Both the position numbers and the translations under genes were made by a program. Source: Ophioderma brevispina (lineage: Eukaryota > Echinodermata > Ophiuroidea > Amphilepidida > Ophiodermatidae). From it: a stretch of DNA of 64,000 nt. The first letter of the stretch is position 1. Every line of letters starts with the position of its first letter. Location: contig JAMKCH010049120.1 of NCBI GenBank assembly GCA_023653785.1, positions 1-64,000 of the forward strand, given 5' to 3'. Of the stretch, positions 1 to 11,248 are shown piece by piece. The notes under the pieces are model-generated. The model saw only the letters and a program-made list of their open reading frames with translations, did not search any database and had not been told where the DNA came from.

Positions 1-2415
1 TGGGCAGCCCACAGCTTATATTCTTTGAATATAGCGAGCGCGAAAGCATAGAACTGCAAAATTCTAGTTAGGAACTAAATTGAGGGGCCTTTATTAGAGA
101 GTTTATTACAGAAACAAATGTTTGCAGGAAAATGACTTGGGTTTGCATCCACAGCTAACAATAGCAAAAGAGTAACTTGGGTCTTTGAGTTCACACAATA
201 ATTATAAGATATATACAATGCATGAGATGTGGAAATGATCAAACTAACTTCACATCTTTGGTGTGACACCCAAAGCTTGTATTCATGTATGCGTTTGTCA
301 TCTTTCAGGATACCAGTGTGTTATCTCCACTCTTCCATATCAGTGCCGTCATCGCCATGGGAACTATCATCAAATTCAAATCGCCAAGTAGAATCTATGA
401 AAGCACTCCGTGCATATACCTTCTCATGTTTGGGATGGTCGGGGCTAAAGTAACTAATAAATTAGTGGTGAGTGGATCTTTTAATTAAAGTACTGCATTA
501 TGCTGACCCAAGGGTAATTTAGTTCAGTGCTTGTGCTTTGTGGGGAGCAGTGGTTTGGTTGTAGGTGAAAGAAAGTTTCAGTCTTGTGCAAATATCAAAA
601 GGAGCTGCTAATAGTTCCTGTGCACACTAGTGTTAAATTTACAAACAATGGTATGATGGATGATGAGTACACAGCCAGAATCTTACGGTTGAACCTAGAG
701 CTTAGGCTACTCCATGTGTATTCTTAGCTCTACTCCAAGGGTACCACCTTGTTGCATCATCGATGCGGTACCTACAACTAAGTACTTGCAAAGTACACAA
801 GCCACTGGGTGCATAACAGCTGTGTTTTCTTAGCAGTACCCATCCTATAGTGTAGGCTGCAGTTGCCTGCTAGGTGACTGACAGGTACCCATGCGAGCCA
901 CCAGTAGTGGAGTACCTGTGCAGCTACTAGGGGAGTACCTTGACATGTACTCCCATACTGGCTGCATAGTTGGCAAAACTTTGGCCCATAGAGGGCACCA
1001 AACATTCCATTGTTGCCTACTCCTTTCTGACCATTTTCACGTTAAGTTGCATTTATATTTGAATTCAACATCGCCCAAAACCCCTAAATATGAAAATTTT
1101 GTGTAAAAATATATATATCACAGGTGACCAAAATGTTAATGGATAAGATTACTAAAATAATCACACAGAGCTCAAAGCTCATTTGCATGGGAGTACCCAC
1201 ACAGGTACTCCCGCATGGGGTGACTAGTGGTTAAGGTACTGTGTATGAATCTACGTGAATGAATACCCCCACTTTTGTGGCCGGTGATATGGTACCCTTG
1301 CGGAGAGGTTCGTTCGTGCAAGTCCAAAATCACAGTGGAATATCTGTCTTTAACAACGGGGAGGTACTGCATAGCTACTGAAGAGGTACTTCATAGCTAT
1401 TCCCATGAAGAAGCTGGTTGTGTAGTATACACTGCAGTGTTGTTTCAGTAAATGCTGATGCAGAAACTGTCAAATAGCAAGCAGTGTATTGCAAATATGA
1501 AAGAAAAGAAAGAAAAAAGCCCTTTGTGTGGTACTCCTTTTCAAAAGTAGTGGCTCCCAAAAAGAATTAAACATTTATTCTGTTTACCATAACATTTGAA
1601 CAAAATGAGATATGAGTTGTGATGTGCTAAACTCGGATGTTGCTTAGAGCTGGGAGTTACCGTTTAATTTCCTATCCGTTTACACGGTCTGTATTTCCGT
1701 TCGTTTAAACGTTTAACCGGTCATAACAAGTTAACGATTGCCGAATTGGCGCTTCCACGCAAATGCAATTCTTGCACCATAAATGGTTCGTAATCGGGTT
1801 ACCCGGCTTTGCATTCGATCATAAATATCATCTTGAACCATAAAATGTTGTTTGTACTTACCTATGTTATGTTTTAATCCAAAATAAAGCAGCTGAATAT
1901 CCCAAAGATCCTAAACGACGAATCACTGTGGGTTTCAGCTTCCATTACCGCTGCCATTTTACCTTTTTTGTAGATCCCTCTGTAATTGAAGCACCGCGTA
2001 ATTGGGGCCGTGTTATGCGGTTGTTGTATGCCCGCGCGGTGGCGGACTTTTATTACACGTCTCTATTGACCCCTCTCGGGGTATGAGAGAACGTCATCAA
2101 AACATGGAGAACAAAAGAGGGCGCAACAGCACCAGCTTAACTACATAAATTACGAAAATATAATAATAAATGGTAGAGTACAAAGAATGATATAAAGTAT
2201 AATGTTTTATAAGTATATACATTAAATACAAAGAAGTTAACTTAGTTTTGGAAAATTAGCACACTTTTATCATATAAATGGAAAGAAAGCTAGATAGTGT
2301 ATAAAAAAATGGATATCAGAAGCTAAAAAGTAAGGCTAATTGAATTTGTTTTGAATGACTTTGATGAATTTGCAAAGTACTTTCAAGTTAAGATTTTTAG
2401 AGTTAAGGAGATTGT
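1..2415. other. No gene recognised; A+T-rich intergenic or intronic DNA
   Basis: No open frame here resembles a known protein and no exon-like segment with convincing splice borders was seen. Between about 720 and 1560 the motifs GGTAC and GAGTAC recur in both orientations, which suggests an old interspersed repeat that I could not delimit. One clear hairpin is listed separately. Confidence 0.5.
1186..1217. repeat. Short hairpin (GGGAGTACC / GGTACTCCC)
   Basis: A 12-base arm CATGGGAGTACC is followed after a six-base spacer by GGTACTCCC-GCATG. The arms pair almost perfectly (one extra G). It lies in a region rich in GGTAC motifs and may be the tip of a decayed palindromic element. Confidence 0.6.
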
Positions 2416-3487
2416 TTAATGTGCTACAATGTGGGTTACTCCTAAAAAAGTTGCCAAGTAGATTTGTTCTTTCGGAGGCAAAATAGTTACAAACAAAAAG
2501 GTAATGAAATTCATCACAGCAAGGTTAGCATTGCAAAGATGGCAATATATGTCCTGATCAACTATGTTAAATCTGTTTACATTACAAGGAATTTTAATGT
2601 TTCTACATCTAAGTTTACTAAGTAATACTCTATCACTAAAATCAAGATTGGTCAGATAATCTTCCAAGACCAACTCTGACTTAAAGGTTATATAATGGTT
2701 ACATAAACTGTTAGATGAGACTTCCACACTCCAGTTTTGAGCATCAATATCATTCAGTCTAAGGGAAAGAGCATGTTTTAACCAATTTGAGTTGTGATCA
2801 CCTTGAGCAATCCAAACGTTTCCAAAACCATTACTATTAAGGATCTTAATGATGTTGTTTATCCATGGAGAGCTGTATGGAATGTCATTATTTGTGTGCA
2901 AGGATCTGATTAAAGAATACAATCTAAAAGCATATTTTTGATCACTACCAGTAACAATTCTGCTCCAGTAATTCACCATTCTTTTGTCAATCTTACTTTG
3001 AATCTTATAACGACCAATTTCGCCTTACAACATGCAGTTTGGAGTCAGCCTACTAGTTTGAGAAGCTTTCTGACAAAATTCCGATAAACTAATTCAACAT
3101 ATGATCAGTTATTAGCAAAGCCCCATTACTTCACAACGATAATCAGTATAGGTAAAACTAGAGCATTAAATAAAACAGCATGCAAACGATATGGCGGAGG
3201 AGGAAAGATGAAGTTTGACTGCTTAGTTAATAAGTGAACATAGGCCTGTTTAGCTGGTGATTTGGTTGCTTAATGGCCTTTTTGAAATTGCAATTTAGAA
3301 GTAAAGAAAATACTTGAATACGAATAACTGTCACAAACTTCGGACGTTTCCTAACGTTAAAAGAATGATGGGTATATTCCTGATTTTCCACGAGAAAAAA
3401 TAACCTTTTTGTTTTATGTTGACAAAGAGATTCCAGCCTTCACAAAATTGTATAAAGGAGTTGAAGGCTTTTGAAAGATACCTTTTT
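2416..3487 (-). mobile_element. LINE 3' half: C-terminal part of reverse transcriptase ORF, with cysteine knuckle
   Basis: Read on the minus strand this is the distal part of a non-LTR retrotransposon polyprotein. From about 3466 downward frameshifted reading gives AFNSFIQFCEGWNLFVNIK, FSRGK, a DSYSY box (the usual YLG position), then VLPILI, and TPNCM followed by GEIGRY. These are the thumb and post-RT blocks of CR1/Jockey/RTE-group LINEs. An open stretch of 187 codons (2416-2979) continues with LLSKLRCRNIKIPCN and the zinc-knuckle start CHLCN. In the intact family a H-x-C pair follows; here a frameshift gives ITFLFV. Several frameshifts make this a dead copy. It is the same insertion as 4633-5262, separated by the repeat at 3488-4607. 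The exact clade cannot be fixed by eye. Confidence 0.8.
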
Positions 3488-4607
3488 GTCCCCGCCGAAC
3501 GAAGTTCGGGAGGAGGGGGGGGGGAACTATTAAATGGGCTCCCTCCGTATGTCCGTATGTCTGTCGTATGTATGTCCGTGATAAACATGTTAAACCTGGG
3601 AACATTTGGGAATATATTTTGTTCTGGATGCGCTAGAGTAGCCAAACTTGGGTTTAATTGTAGGAGGGGACCCCCTCTAACCATGTAGTTAATTCCCCCA
3701 AGGTCCTCCCCGGGTCTGTCAGGGGGGGTGGGGGGAGGAAAAAGGTCCAGGCCCAAAAAAGGGCCCAGGCCCAAAAAAGGTCCATATTGCACAGAAATTA
3801 CACAAGTGACATTATGGACGGAGTGATTTATCTGGAGTTCCGTGAGGGCTACGCTGATGTAACTTGGGGAAAGAAGCCGGGGGGGTTGATGAGTTCTCGA
3901 CTTTATTAGATTTTGGGTGTAAAATATGTGAATTAAGTATCTAATTTGCATATTTATGAAAATTTTTCCCGCAAGGCTTGGTACAAGTTTTCTGGAGGAT
4001 TTCGTATGGGTTATAGTGACTGTAAACTTAGTGGAAGGAAGTGGGCTGAGAAGTCCTCGACCTGATTAGATATATTGGGCGATTTCGGGCCAAATTTAAT
4101 ATAAATGAGCTAATTAATGGCAAATAATATCAGCGTAATTGCTAGGTGGGGGAAGTATAATAACAACAAAGGTCATTAACACTACGATAGTACCATGTTG
4201 TCATTGAAAGTATGCTTTTAGTTGTGGTTGTTACAAATGGCTCAGTCTTTTGGGTTGCCAGCCGTTTACATTTCTTGGAAATGTGGAAAATATGTAAAAA
4301 ATGCGGTGTGTCGACCCTTCTAGACCTCGTTTGGGTCCCAAATTTAAATGTGGTCGGTCACATGATTTTTTTTCAAAAAATAGTGTGTTGCCAAATTGAA
4401 TAAATTATTATATTTTTACTAAAATGTAGTGAATTTTCAGGGGTTTTTGCACGATTGAATTTTAAGATTTCTCGAGTTACTTAACCAAAAAGTCACAATT
4501 TTTTTTTTCAAATTATTTTTGGTGAGCAGTGGTGGCCCAAAATTAAGGGTGGGGAATGGTACAGTTCTTAGTTCATTCACTTAGTAATCGCGATATTCGG
4601 CGGGGAC
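3488..4607. repeat. Hairpin-headed repeat (copy A) inserted into the LINE
   Basis: The left end reads GTCCCCGCCGAA and the right end TTCGGCGGGGAC (4596-4607), a perfect 12-base inverted pair. Directly inside the left end is the palindrome CCGAACGAAGTTCGG (3495-3509), then a G-run and degenerate TCCGTATG units. The interior holds segments with TCTGGAGTTCCGT, GATGTAACTTGG, TGATTAGAT and GAGCTAATTAATG that recur at 5.2-5.8 kb and 61.9-62.5 kb. No protein is encoded. It interrupts the LINE reverse transcriptase between its YADDT box and thumb, so it is younger than that LINE. The class is unknown; tandem-core repeats with hairpin ends resemble non-autonomous Helitron-like elements, but that is inference. 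Confidence 0.65.
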
Positions 4608-4632
4608 ATATTTTACGATCGCGTAAATACGA

Positions 4633-5262
4633 GTCGCCTTGTTGCTCTTTGCCAAAATACTGGTATCATCAGCATATAAAAGAACACAACAATTTTCGGC
4701 CATATTTCAACCTCATCATCACTAAGATGGGTTGATTTTAGAGTTTGGACTCTCAAGACCACAAATATTATCATTTTTAGGTGCCGGATTCAAATAGATC
4801 ATTAAGAAAAATTGAGAATAATAGTGGGGATAAGGTTTCCCTGGACGAACTCCAACATGCGATTCGAAAAAAGCGAGGAGAGAGAGATCGAGTACCTAAC
4901 GTAATACAGATTAGCACCATTGTAGAGATTATATATGACACGATTATCTTACCATTGATACGCCCTGGCAATTAGCTGGACCAGAGAGCTGTTCTGTTGA
5001 CCATATCAAAAGCTTTGGCATATGTCAACAAAAGCACAGACAAGGGTTGTTTATTATTTCTTAGGTAAAGGTCAATTTATAGCCATATTGAAGGGTAAAA
5101 CTATGATCAATGTAGAAATAAATTTGACCTAAAATACTGCTGTTCTTACCGTCCTAAAAAGTCCCGATAGCATCAATATAGCTGGCATCTAGCATTCACT
5201 CTGACGTAAAAGAGGTTTACCAAGCACCTCAAAATAGTATATACCTCCGGGAGTTGTTAGGT
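4633..5262 (-). mobile_element. LINE reverse transcriptase core (palm/fingers), same element as 2416-3487
   Basis: On the minus strand, in transcription order, frameshifted reading shows CLGKPLFTS-like, IDLYLRNNKQPL, YAKAFDMVNRTALW (the AFD catalytic motif), RINGKI, then ETLSPLLFSIFLNDL and finally LLYADDTSILAKSNK with the catalytic YADD intact. These are RT motifs 2 to 5 of a non-LTR retrotransposon. An uninterrupted stretch of 64 codons covers 4777-4971. Transcription order then jumps across the repeat at 3488-4607 to the thumb region at about 3480. Upstream the element stops at about 5260, where hairpin-class repeat B begins, so endonuclease and 5' end are missing. Frameshifts occur about every 100-200 bases. 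The copy is non-functional. Confidence 0.82.
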
Positions 5263-6620
5263 GTATCTTTAGAGCCCCTTATTTTTGAAATGGGATAATA
5301 ATGACCAACTGACCACAAGAGTTCTCACCTGATTAGATTTTGAGCGTATTTCGGCCAAAATGAGGTATGCAAATGAGCTAATTAATAGTGCAAAAAATCA
5401 GCGTAATTGCTATATTTTTCAAACGGTACATCGGGAATACTCAAAATTCCTGCGCTGCATGAAAGAATATCATGGGCGCACATCTTTTTTTCAATATGCA
5501 AAAAAAGTAGGGGATATATGTGGCGTAGGTGGATATGAGCTATAATTAAATGCATAATGCTTGTTGATCTCTGAAACGGTTAGTCGGAATGCAAATTCCT
5601 TTGACGCTTCATGCGAGTACGATGCCATAGGGATTTACAATATGAAAGTATGTGCTAGATGCGGCGTATGTATGCAAATGAGCTAAGTCAATATGGCATA
5701 ATTGCTGTATATCTGAAACGGTATCGGATATGCAAAATTCCTTCGCCTACATGAGGCTACTATGCCATAGGGAGGGGTGCGCGGGGGTTGGGCCGCAGTT
5801 GGGGGACCTCTTCTCGGCTTTCCCACCCCCCCCATTTCTTCCTATACTCTTCCCCCTTTGCTCTCCCCCTCTTTCCGCTCCCGCTTTCTAATTTCAACTT
5901 GGCAGGGGCGGTGACGGCGGGAGGGGCGATTTGGGCGCGGGGGGGGTGGCGATCTCAGGGGCCCCGTGTCGGGCGCAGGAGGGGCGGAGGGGCACGCGCG
6001 GGGGGGGGGAGGGCGGGCGAAGGGCGAGGAGGGGGGGCAACGGAGGGTGGGGGAAAGTTTCGGCCCGCCCCCACCTTGAGGTAGGGGACTCTTATGAGTT
6101 TACGATAGGATGTCTGGGGGGGAAGGCGGCCCCAGGGCGGGGCGCGGAGACCCTGGAAGGGGAAGGGGTTGGTGAGGCTGCGGTTAGGTGGAGGGGCGGG
6201 GGGGGAGGGCTAGTGGGATTGGGGGGGAGGGGGGGAGGGGGGGGGGGGAGGGGAGGCAGGTTTTAGCGGGGTGGGGGAGGAGGGCGGAGGGGGGGAAGGG
6301 CGAGGCGGAGTGTAGGGGAGGGTCTGCGGGAGGACACGGAGAGGAGGGCGAAGGTGGGAGCGGGGGGGGGGGGGGGGGGGGGGGGCTGTCGGGGTGAGTG
6401 GGAGGGGGGGGGGGCGTGGGAGGGGGCGGGAGGGGGGGGGGAGTGAAGGTGGGTGGGGAGCGGGGGGGTGGGCTGTGTGCGGAAGTAGATTGGGTGGGGG
6501 GGGGGGGGTGTTGACGTGGGATTGGGGAGGGGGTGGGGGATGGGGGTGTATTGTCTGGGAGGGTGGGGTTGTGTTGTAGTGTTATTTATTCATGTAGTGA
6601 TCGCGACATTCGGCGGGGAC
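5263..6620. repeat. Hairpin-class repeat, copy B, including a G-rich block
   Basis: This copy contains diverged monomers with CTGATTAGAT, TTTCGGCCAAAATGAGG, GCAAATGAGCTAATTAA and CAGCGTAATTGCTATAT (5320-5420, again near 5680-5720). The anchor ATGCAAAATTCCTTCGC follows at about 5730, then a polypurine G-rich stretch, and the terminus TTCGGCGGGGAC (6609-6620), identical to copy A. No left hairpin head was found, so the copy appears 5' truncated where it abuts the LINE. Confidence 0.6.
5765..6585 (+). repeat. G-rich low-complexity block (~0.8 kb)
   Basis: Long runs of G, with one stretch of 24 or more near 6362-6385, are interrupted by A, C or T. Apparent glycine/arginine-rich reading frames here are compositional artefacts. 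Many runs of three or more G could form G-quadruplexes. The block sits between the conserved anchor at about 5730 and the TTCGGCGGGGAC terminus, so it is an internal part of the repeat. Part of its irregular text could be base-calling error in homopolymers. Confidence 0.8.
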
Positions 6621-6639
6621 ATATTTTAAGCCTCGAGTA

Positions 6640-9240
6640 CAATAAGAGTTTGCCTGTTTATCGCAAATAGTGGTCGGTATAGGCCAATTGCTCGAAAACG
6701 TCACAACTATTCATTTCAGATTTGGAAAACAATGCAACTGGAGGACAGCATCTTGAACAGAACCATGTTGCCAAAATTTACACAATACAAACTTAAACAT
6801 GTACAGAAGGAAAATGCCAAGCTTTCATGGTCAGTCAACCAACAGGTCACCCCCATGTACTATTATTCACTGTGGAAATTGTGGCAGGTCTTCTGGCATT
6901 AGCTTGCCACAAGATAAATAGTAGGGACATTTGACCTGCTATTGTCCACATTCCCTGCACCACGTATGCAGTTCAAATCGAATTGTTGTGTGAAATAGAC
7001 CAAGTTATTAGCATATGAGAAATTTAATTCCATGATGTAAGGTTCTACATTTTCCGTGGTCTCCTTTATGAAACAGTTTAAAATGTACAAGGATAATTTA
7101 TGTAGCAGTACCAATTATGATTTGGGATGCTTTAAATTTGCTGGATTTCTAAACTCAGAGACCACGCTTTTTCAAAACTTACAATTTTATGCTTTTAATC
7201 TTTGCTTTTAACGCCCAATATTCTCCTCTTAAAATTGGGTTTTTCTAAAAATTAACATTGGCTTTTCTCCAAGTTACATAGAGAAATATACATCTCACAA
7301 AAATGTCAGGATGTTATTTAAACAATCAGCAAAAACCTTAACTAGTTAGACCAAGTGTATTATTTTCAGGTGCGCACACATGAGCAAAAGCGGTTAGGTT
7401 GGTATGAAATTTCTGGATAGCTCCTTATCGGGCAGGGGTTGTATTATCAACCAGTATTGGATTCCCCAGTATCAGAACACATTGTGCTATGGATCGCTTT
7501 GGTAAGTTGATGGATTTGAAAGCGTAGCTAGCTGCCATCTTTGTCACGCTTTGTATATTTGGGCTGTCTAAAGGAAATATGTCAAGATTTTGTTCAAGCT
7601 CAGTTTGACTTTACATTCATAAAATATATGTACATAAAAAAAACCAAAACGACAAAAAAATAATAAATTGATGTAAAATTAAAAAAAAATAGAGCATTTT
7701 AATTGTTGCTTTTTTGACATCATACGAAGAAAAGGGGCGATTTTTCGCCACGGCTTCATTGATCAAAGCGCCCAACTTGTGACGTCAAAAGTGATGACCA
7801 AACATTGTTGTTTACTCGAATTGTTAATGATGACACTGTAATATTGATGGATTTTAATGAAAGTCCCTCCCTACCAATACATTTTCTTTAACCCCACCCC
7901 CCCCCCTCTCTTTCCTTTACCACTGGCCTCCTGCTATTTTATCCCCCTCTCTCCCTTCCTTTGATCCACAAGTAATAATAACTTAGAAAAAAAAGTTACA
8001 GAATGACATTAGTTTGTTTCATTGTTAGTGTTTAAGTAGTATTGTGAAGTGGCAACGCTGCGCTATGATGGTCACAACGACGTCAACGATGGTCATCACT
8101 TTGACACCACCATTTGCCTGCGATGTGGATTTGTCGGAACCGTTTTCGAGTAAGCTATTGGGCGGGAAATTTAACAAGGTCAAAATACTAACAAAGTGGA
8201 AAAATTTTCAAACTCTTTATTTTGTTATATGTAAACTACGTTACTTAAGCTTTCCACCATACCAAATTTTCCAAATATTACAGAATCATGACATAGGTCC
8301 TTCAACAGAAAAGAAATTGCAATTATTATTGCACTTTATTCCATTATTAAGTAAATTAGGTCCAGGCGGGCTGTCTCTAAGAACTAATTAATTAGTTGTG
8401 GACACTTTTTTTAAATGTCCCCACAAGGCTTTAAAAATGACCCCCCCTAATGCATTGTGCCAGGAGCTAATTTGCTATTCAGTGCAGTGCACACTCGGTC
8501 GTCGTCAGGAAAATGTCAATGGCATCATTAGCCTATAATATAGGGGCCTATTGTCATCACGTAGCAAATTAGAGTAGGAAACCAAGGTTCTCATTTAAAC
8601 TAGTCTCTCATGTCGTGTCCAATTCTTTGAAACTCGCAGGTATGCAAGTTATGAAAATTTCTTTGAAAAGTTATGTTGGGATTCTTAAAAATTCTGAGCA
8701 GATGTGCGTTTTGGGGCATTTTGTTTCGTCTTTTGTGTTTTTGGCCATGAATTGTGATGGGGTAGGCAAAGATTATTCTGAATGTCTGTTGTCATAAAAT
8801 GTAGATGCATGCTTGTGTGAAAGTGAAAACATACATTATCAATTGCTGGCCTAGAGAAGCATTGCATTTGCAGCCTAGTCTATAACCACGTGGCAATACA
8901 TTTCATGCTTATCTAGGAGATGATAGTTATGTTATTGCCCGAAGGGTGTAGTTTTTTATTGTTTTCCACCAATATTCTTTCCCAGGGTCTTAAAGTATTC
9001 CAGTGCCTTGACCATGTTTGGACGTGACACCTCATTCCCAGTTGCTTCTGAAGATAGTGCTTAGTATGCAAAGTCTCATTCACGATGCAATGTTTCACAT
9101 GATGGTCAAAGCGCCATAATAATCGTTAATATGCTTGACTTAAACCTTGCACTGTGTTAACTTAAACCAGCCCAAATTCTCCACTTCAATCAATCATAGT
9201 GGCCTTAGAACACAAGCTACCTAAGCGAGCATATGTAAGC
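6640..9240. other. No gene recognised
   Basis: A+T-rich sequence without a recognisable protein, RNA or repeat boundary. A 115-codon open frame at 8044-8391 (plus) has no visible domain and is probably fortuitous. A C-run with CTCTCTTTCC text lies at about 7890-7920. Confidence 0.45.
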
Positions 9241-9335
9241 CCATCCCACAAGCATCAGTTTTGGTACATTCACCTCAATAATCCCTTGCATGATCCGGCA
9301 TGTGATCCCACAAAAATCCCATTGTAATACATACA
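9241..9335 (+). repeat. Dispersed repeat, related to 12066-12148
   Basis: This stretch and the one at 12066 share CACCTCAATAAT, then GATCC or GGGATCCC, then AAAATCCCATT in the same order and spacing. The similarity is moderate and boundaries are not visible. Family unknown. Confidence 0.5.
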
Positions 9336-10911
9336 AAACTCGACCTTTTCACCCATTCCTGCACACAAAACACTAGTTACTTTAAAAAAAAAATTAATAA
9401 TGAAAGGTTTGTGCCTTCCTTAAACTTCTTTACACTGCCCCTAAATTATGACATATATATGTTAGTACAGAACATTATAGGCACATTGCAGGTTTATGGG
9501 AGGATTTAGTTCAAAAACACCCTCCGCTACTATGAAGCAAGGTTAAATGCAACCCACTACTTTATTTCGTGGGGAACTTGAATGATTACATCTAACCTTG
9601 TAGTAGCTTGTCACTATTACTGAATGTGAAATGTTTTGCTTTTTTCAATATTTTTTATGGGAATAAATAAAAGTGTTAAAACCTAGCCTGGTATTATAAG
9701 TGGGGTAAAAATAGGCCCAATTTGAAGTGTCGATGGTTTGAATGGTTGTTAATTAGTCGAGTTCTATTGATATGTATTTTAGTTATTTTATTAAGTGACC
9801 ATTTTACAATACTCTGATATCAACACCAGGAGTCATATGTTGACAGTGGACAAAACACAGGAGAAATACAGGAGATTGTACTTGGTGAGGTAAATGCCAC
9901 CACAGAGGTTTGGACCATGGACTTCAGAAATATTAGTTCAGTGATTAATACAATTTGCAAAAGCAGTAGTGATTACTACACAAATTTTGACATTACAATA
10001 AAGTTATTGAAAGTGAAACTACAGGTTAAGTGGGGGGGATTCTCAAACAAATGACTATACAGGGATGTGACCATAGAATCGGTAAATTTGTCCAATATGT
10101 GCATCTTGAGTATAGCTATGGGTCCTTTTTGGCCTTATTAAAAGTGGTATAGCTATGGGTCCACTTCCAGAGGCGTGGAAGGGCACGTCCCTACCCAAAC
10201 CAAGGTGAAGAACCCCCCCCCGGGGGTTTAAGTAAGGAACAAATTAAGAGAAGAAGGGAAGTTATGATACTTCCCATTAAAGTGTGTGTAACAAGATTCA
10301 CACACAGATTGACAAACTCCCTGTATGCAGGGCCACATGGAGCATTTTTTTTTATGTCTTACCGATTGAAGATCTCGAGGGACTATTAAACCAGCAAAAT
10401 ATTGCTGTTCCTTGAAAGTTGAAATGAAAAAAGAAAATGAACAGGTTTTCCATAACAACAATATTGAATTAAACGTCATTGCCACATTAAAATTCGCGTA
10501 TTGTGTGGTTTCGGGGTGTGGAGTTAAAACCGTACATTGAATACACTGAAATGTCATAAAAGTTTACAAGTAATTTCAAGTGTGATGAAAATTAATTTTA
10601 AAAAAATACAAAGCCCAGATTACATGTGGTATCTTTTTGTGGAGTTCACATCATAATAATTAGTTAAATTACGTATGAAATGAAGTAACCATATTACTAT
10701 TGCAATGATACAATAAAAAATAAAATTTTTGGCTGTTCATTTCAGGGGGGAAATTAATACTATGGATGCATTATAAAGATGTAAAAACACCGGATTTTAA
10801 AAAATGTGGAACGCCACTTTTCTGAAAAATTTTTAAAGTGACCCTTTTTTAATAGTAAACAAGTGCAGTAAGGTACATTCAGGTAATGCACGGCCACTTC
10901 AAATCAATTAA
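9336..10911. other. No gene recognised
   Basis: A+T-rich sequence. A run CCCCCCCCGGGGG occurs at about 10212-10225 and a 109-codon open frame lies on the minus strand at 10228-10557 with no recognisable domain. Neither is supported as a feature. Confidence 0.4.
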
Positions 10912-11248
10912 AGGTGCATTTTGTTCTCTAACACCTATTTTGTTTATGGTTCATTAGATATCCCGAGGTTAGTTGATTTTGTTGTGAGGGCGGTGGTTTG
11001 ATGTTATTAACAAATGTTTATATCCCGAAGGAGAGTGCCACTGAGGCCAAGGCCACTGCGTCATAATTTCTGTCCTTTTTACGGACAGAAAATACAAAAT
11101 GGTAATTTCTTCCAGAGTAGATAGAATTTGACCATGTATGATTAGGCAAACAATTAGGCTAACGGTCAGATGATTGTAAAAAATCTCAACCTCATTTGGG
11201 TTATAATACAGTCAGGGGCAATGAGGCTGTGGATCACGAAAAAGCCAA
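10912..11248 (-). mobile_element. TTAA-type MITE, family IV, copy 1
   Basis: TTAA at 10908-10911 is followed by AGGTGCATTTTG. The other end reads GGATCACGAAAAAGCC. Read in reverse it matches 34165-34474 and 29950-30182 along its length, including TTTGTATTTTCTGTCCG, CAATCATCTGACCGT and ATGAACCATAAACAAAA. It is non-coding and about 337 bp. The right-hand TTAA has decayed to AAGT. Confidence 0.75.

Noticed and set aside
5788..6579. Glycine/arginine-rich open frames resembling RGG proteins
   Set aside because: Produced by the G-rich low-complexity block; all frames look alike.
8044..8391. 115-codon open frame (plus)
   Set aside because: No recognisable domain, no splice context, and low-complexity hydrophobic end; probably fortuitous.
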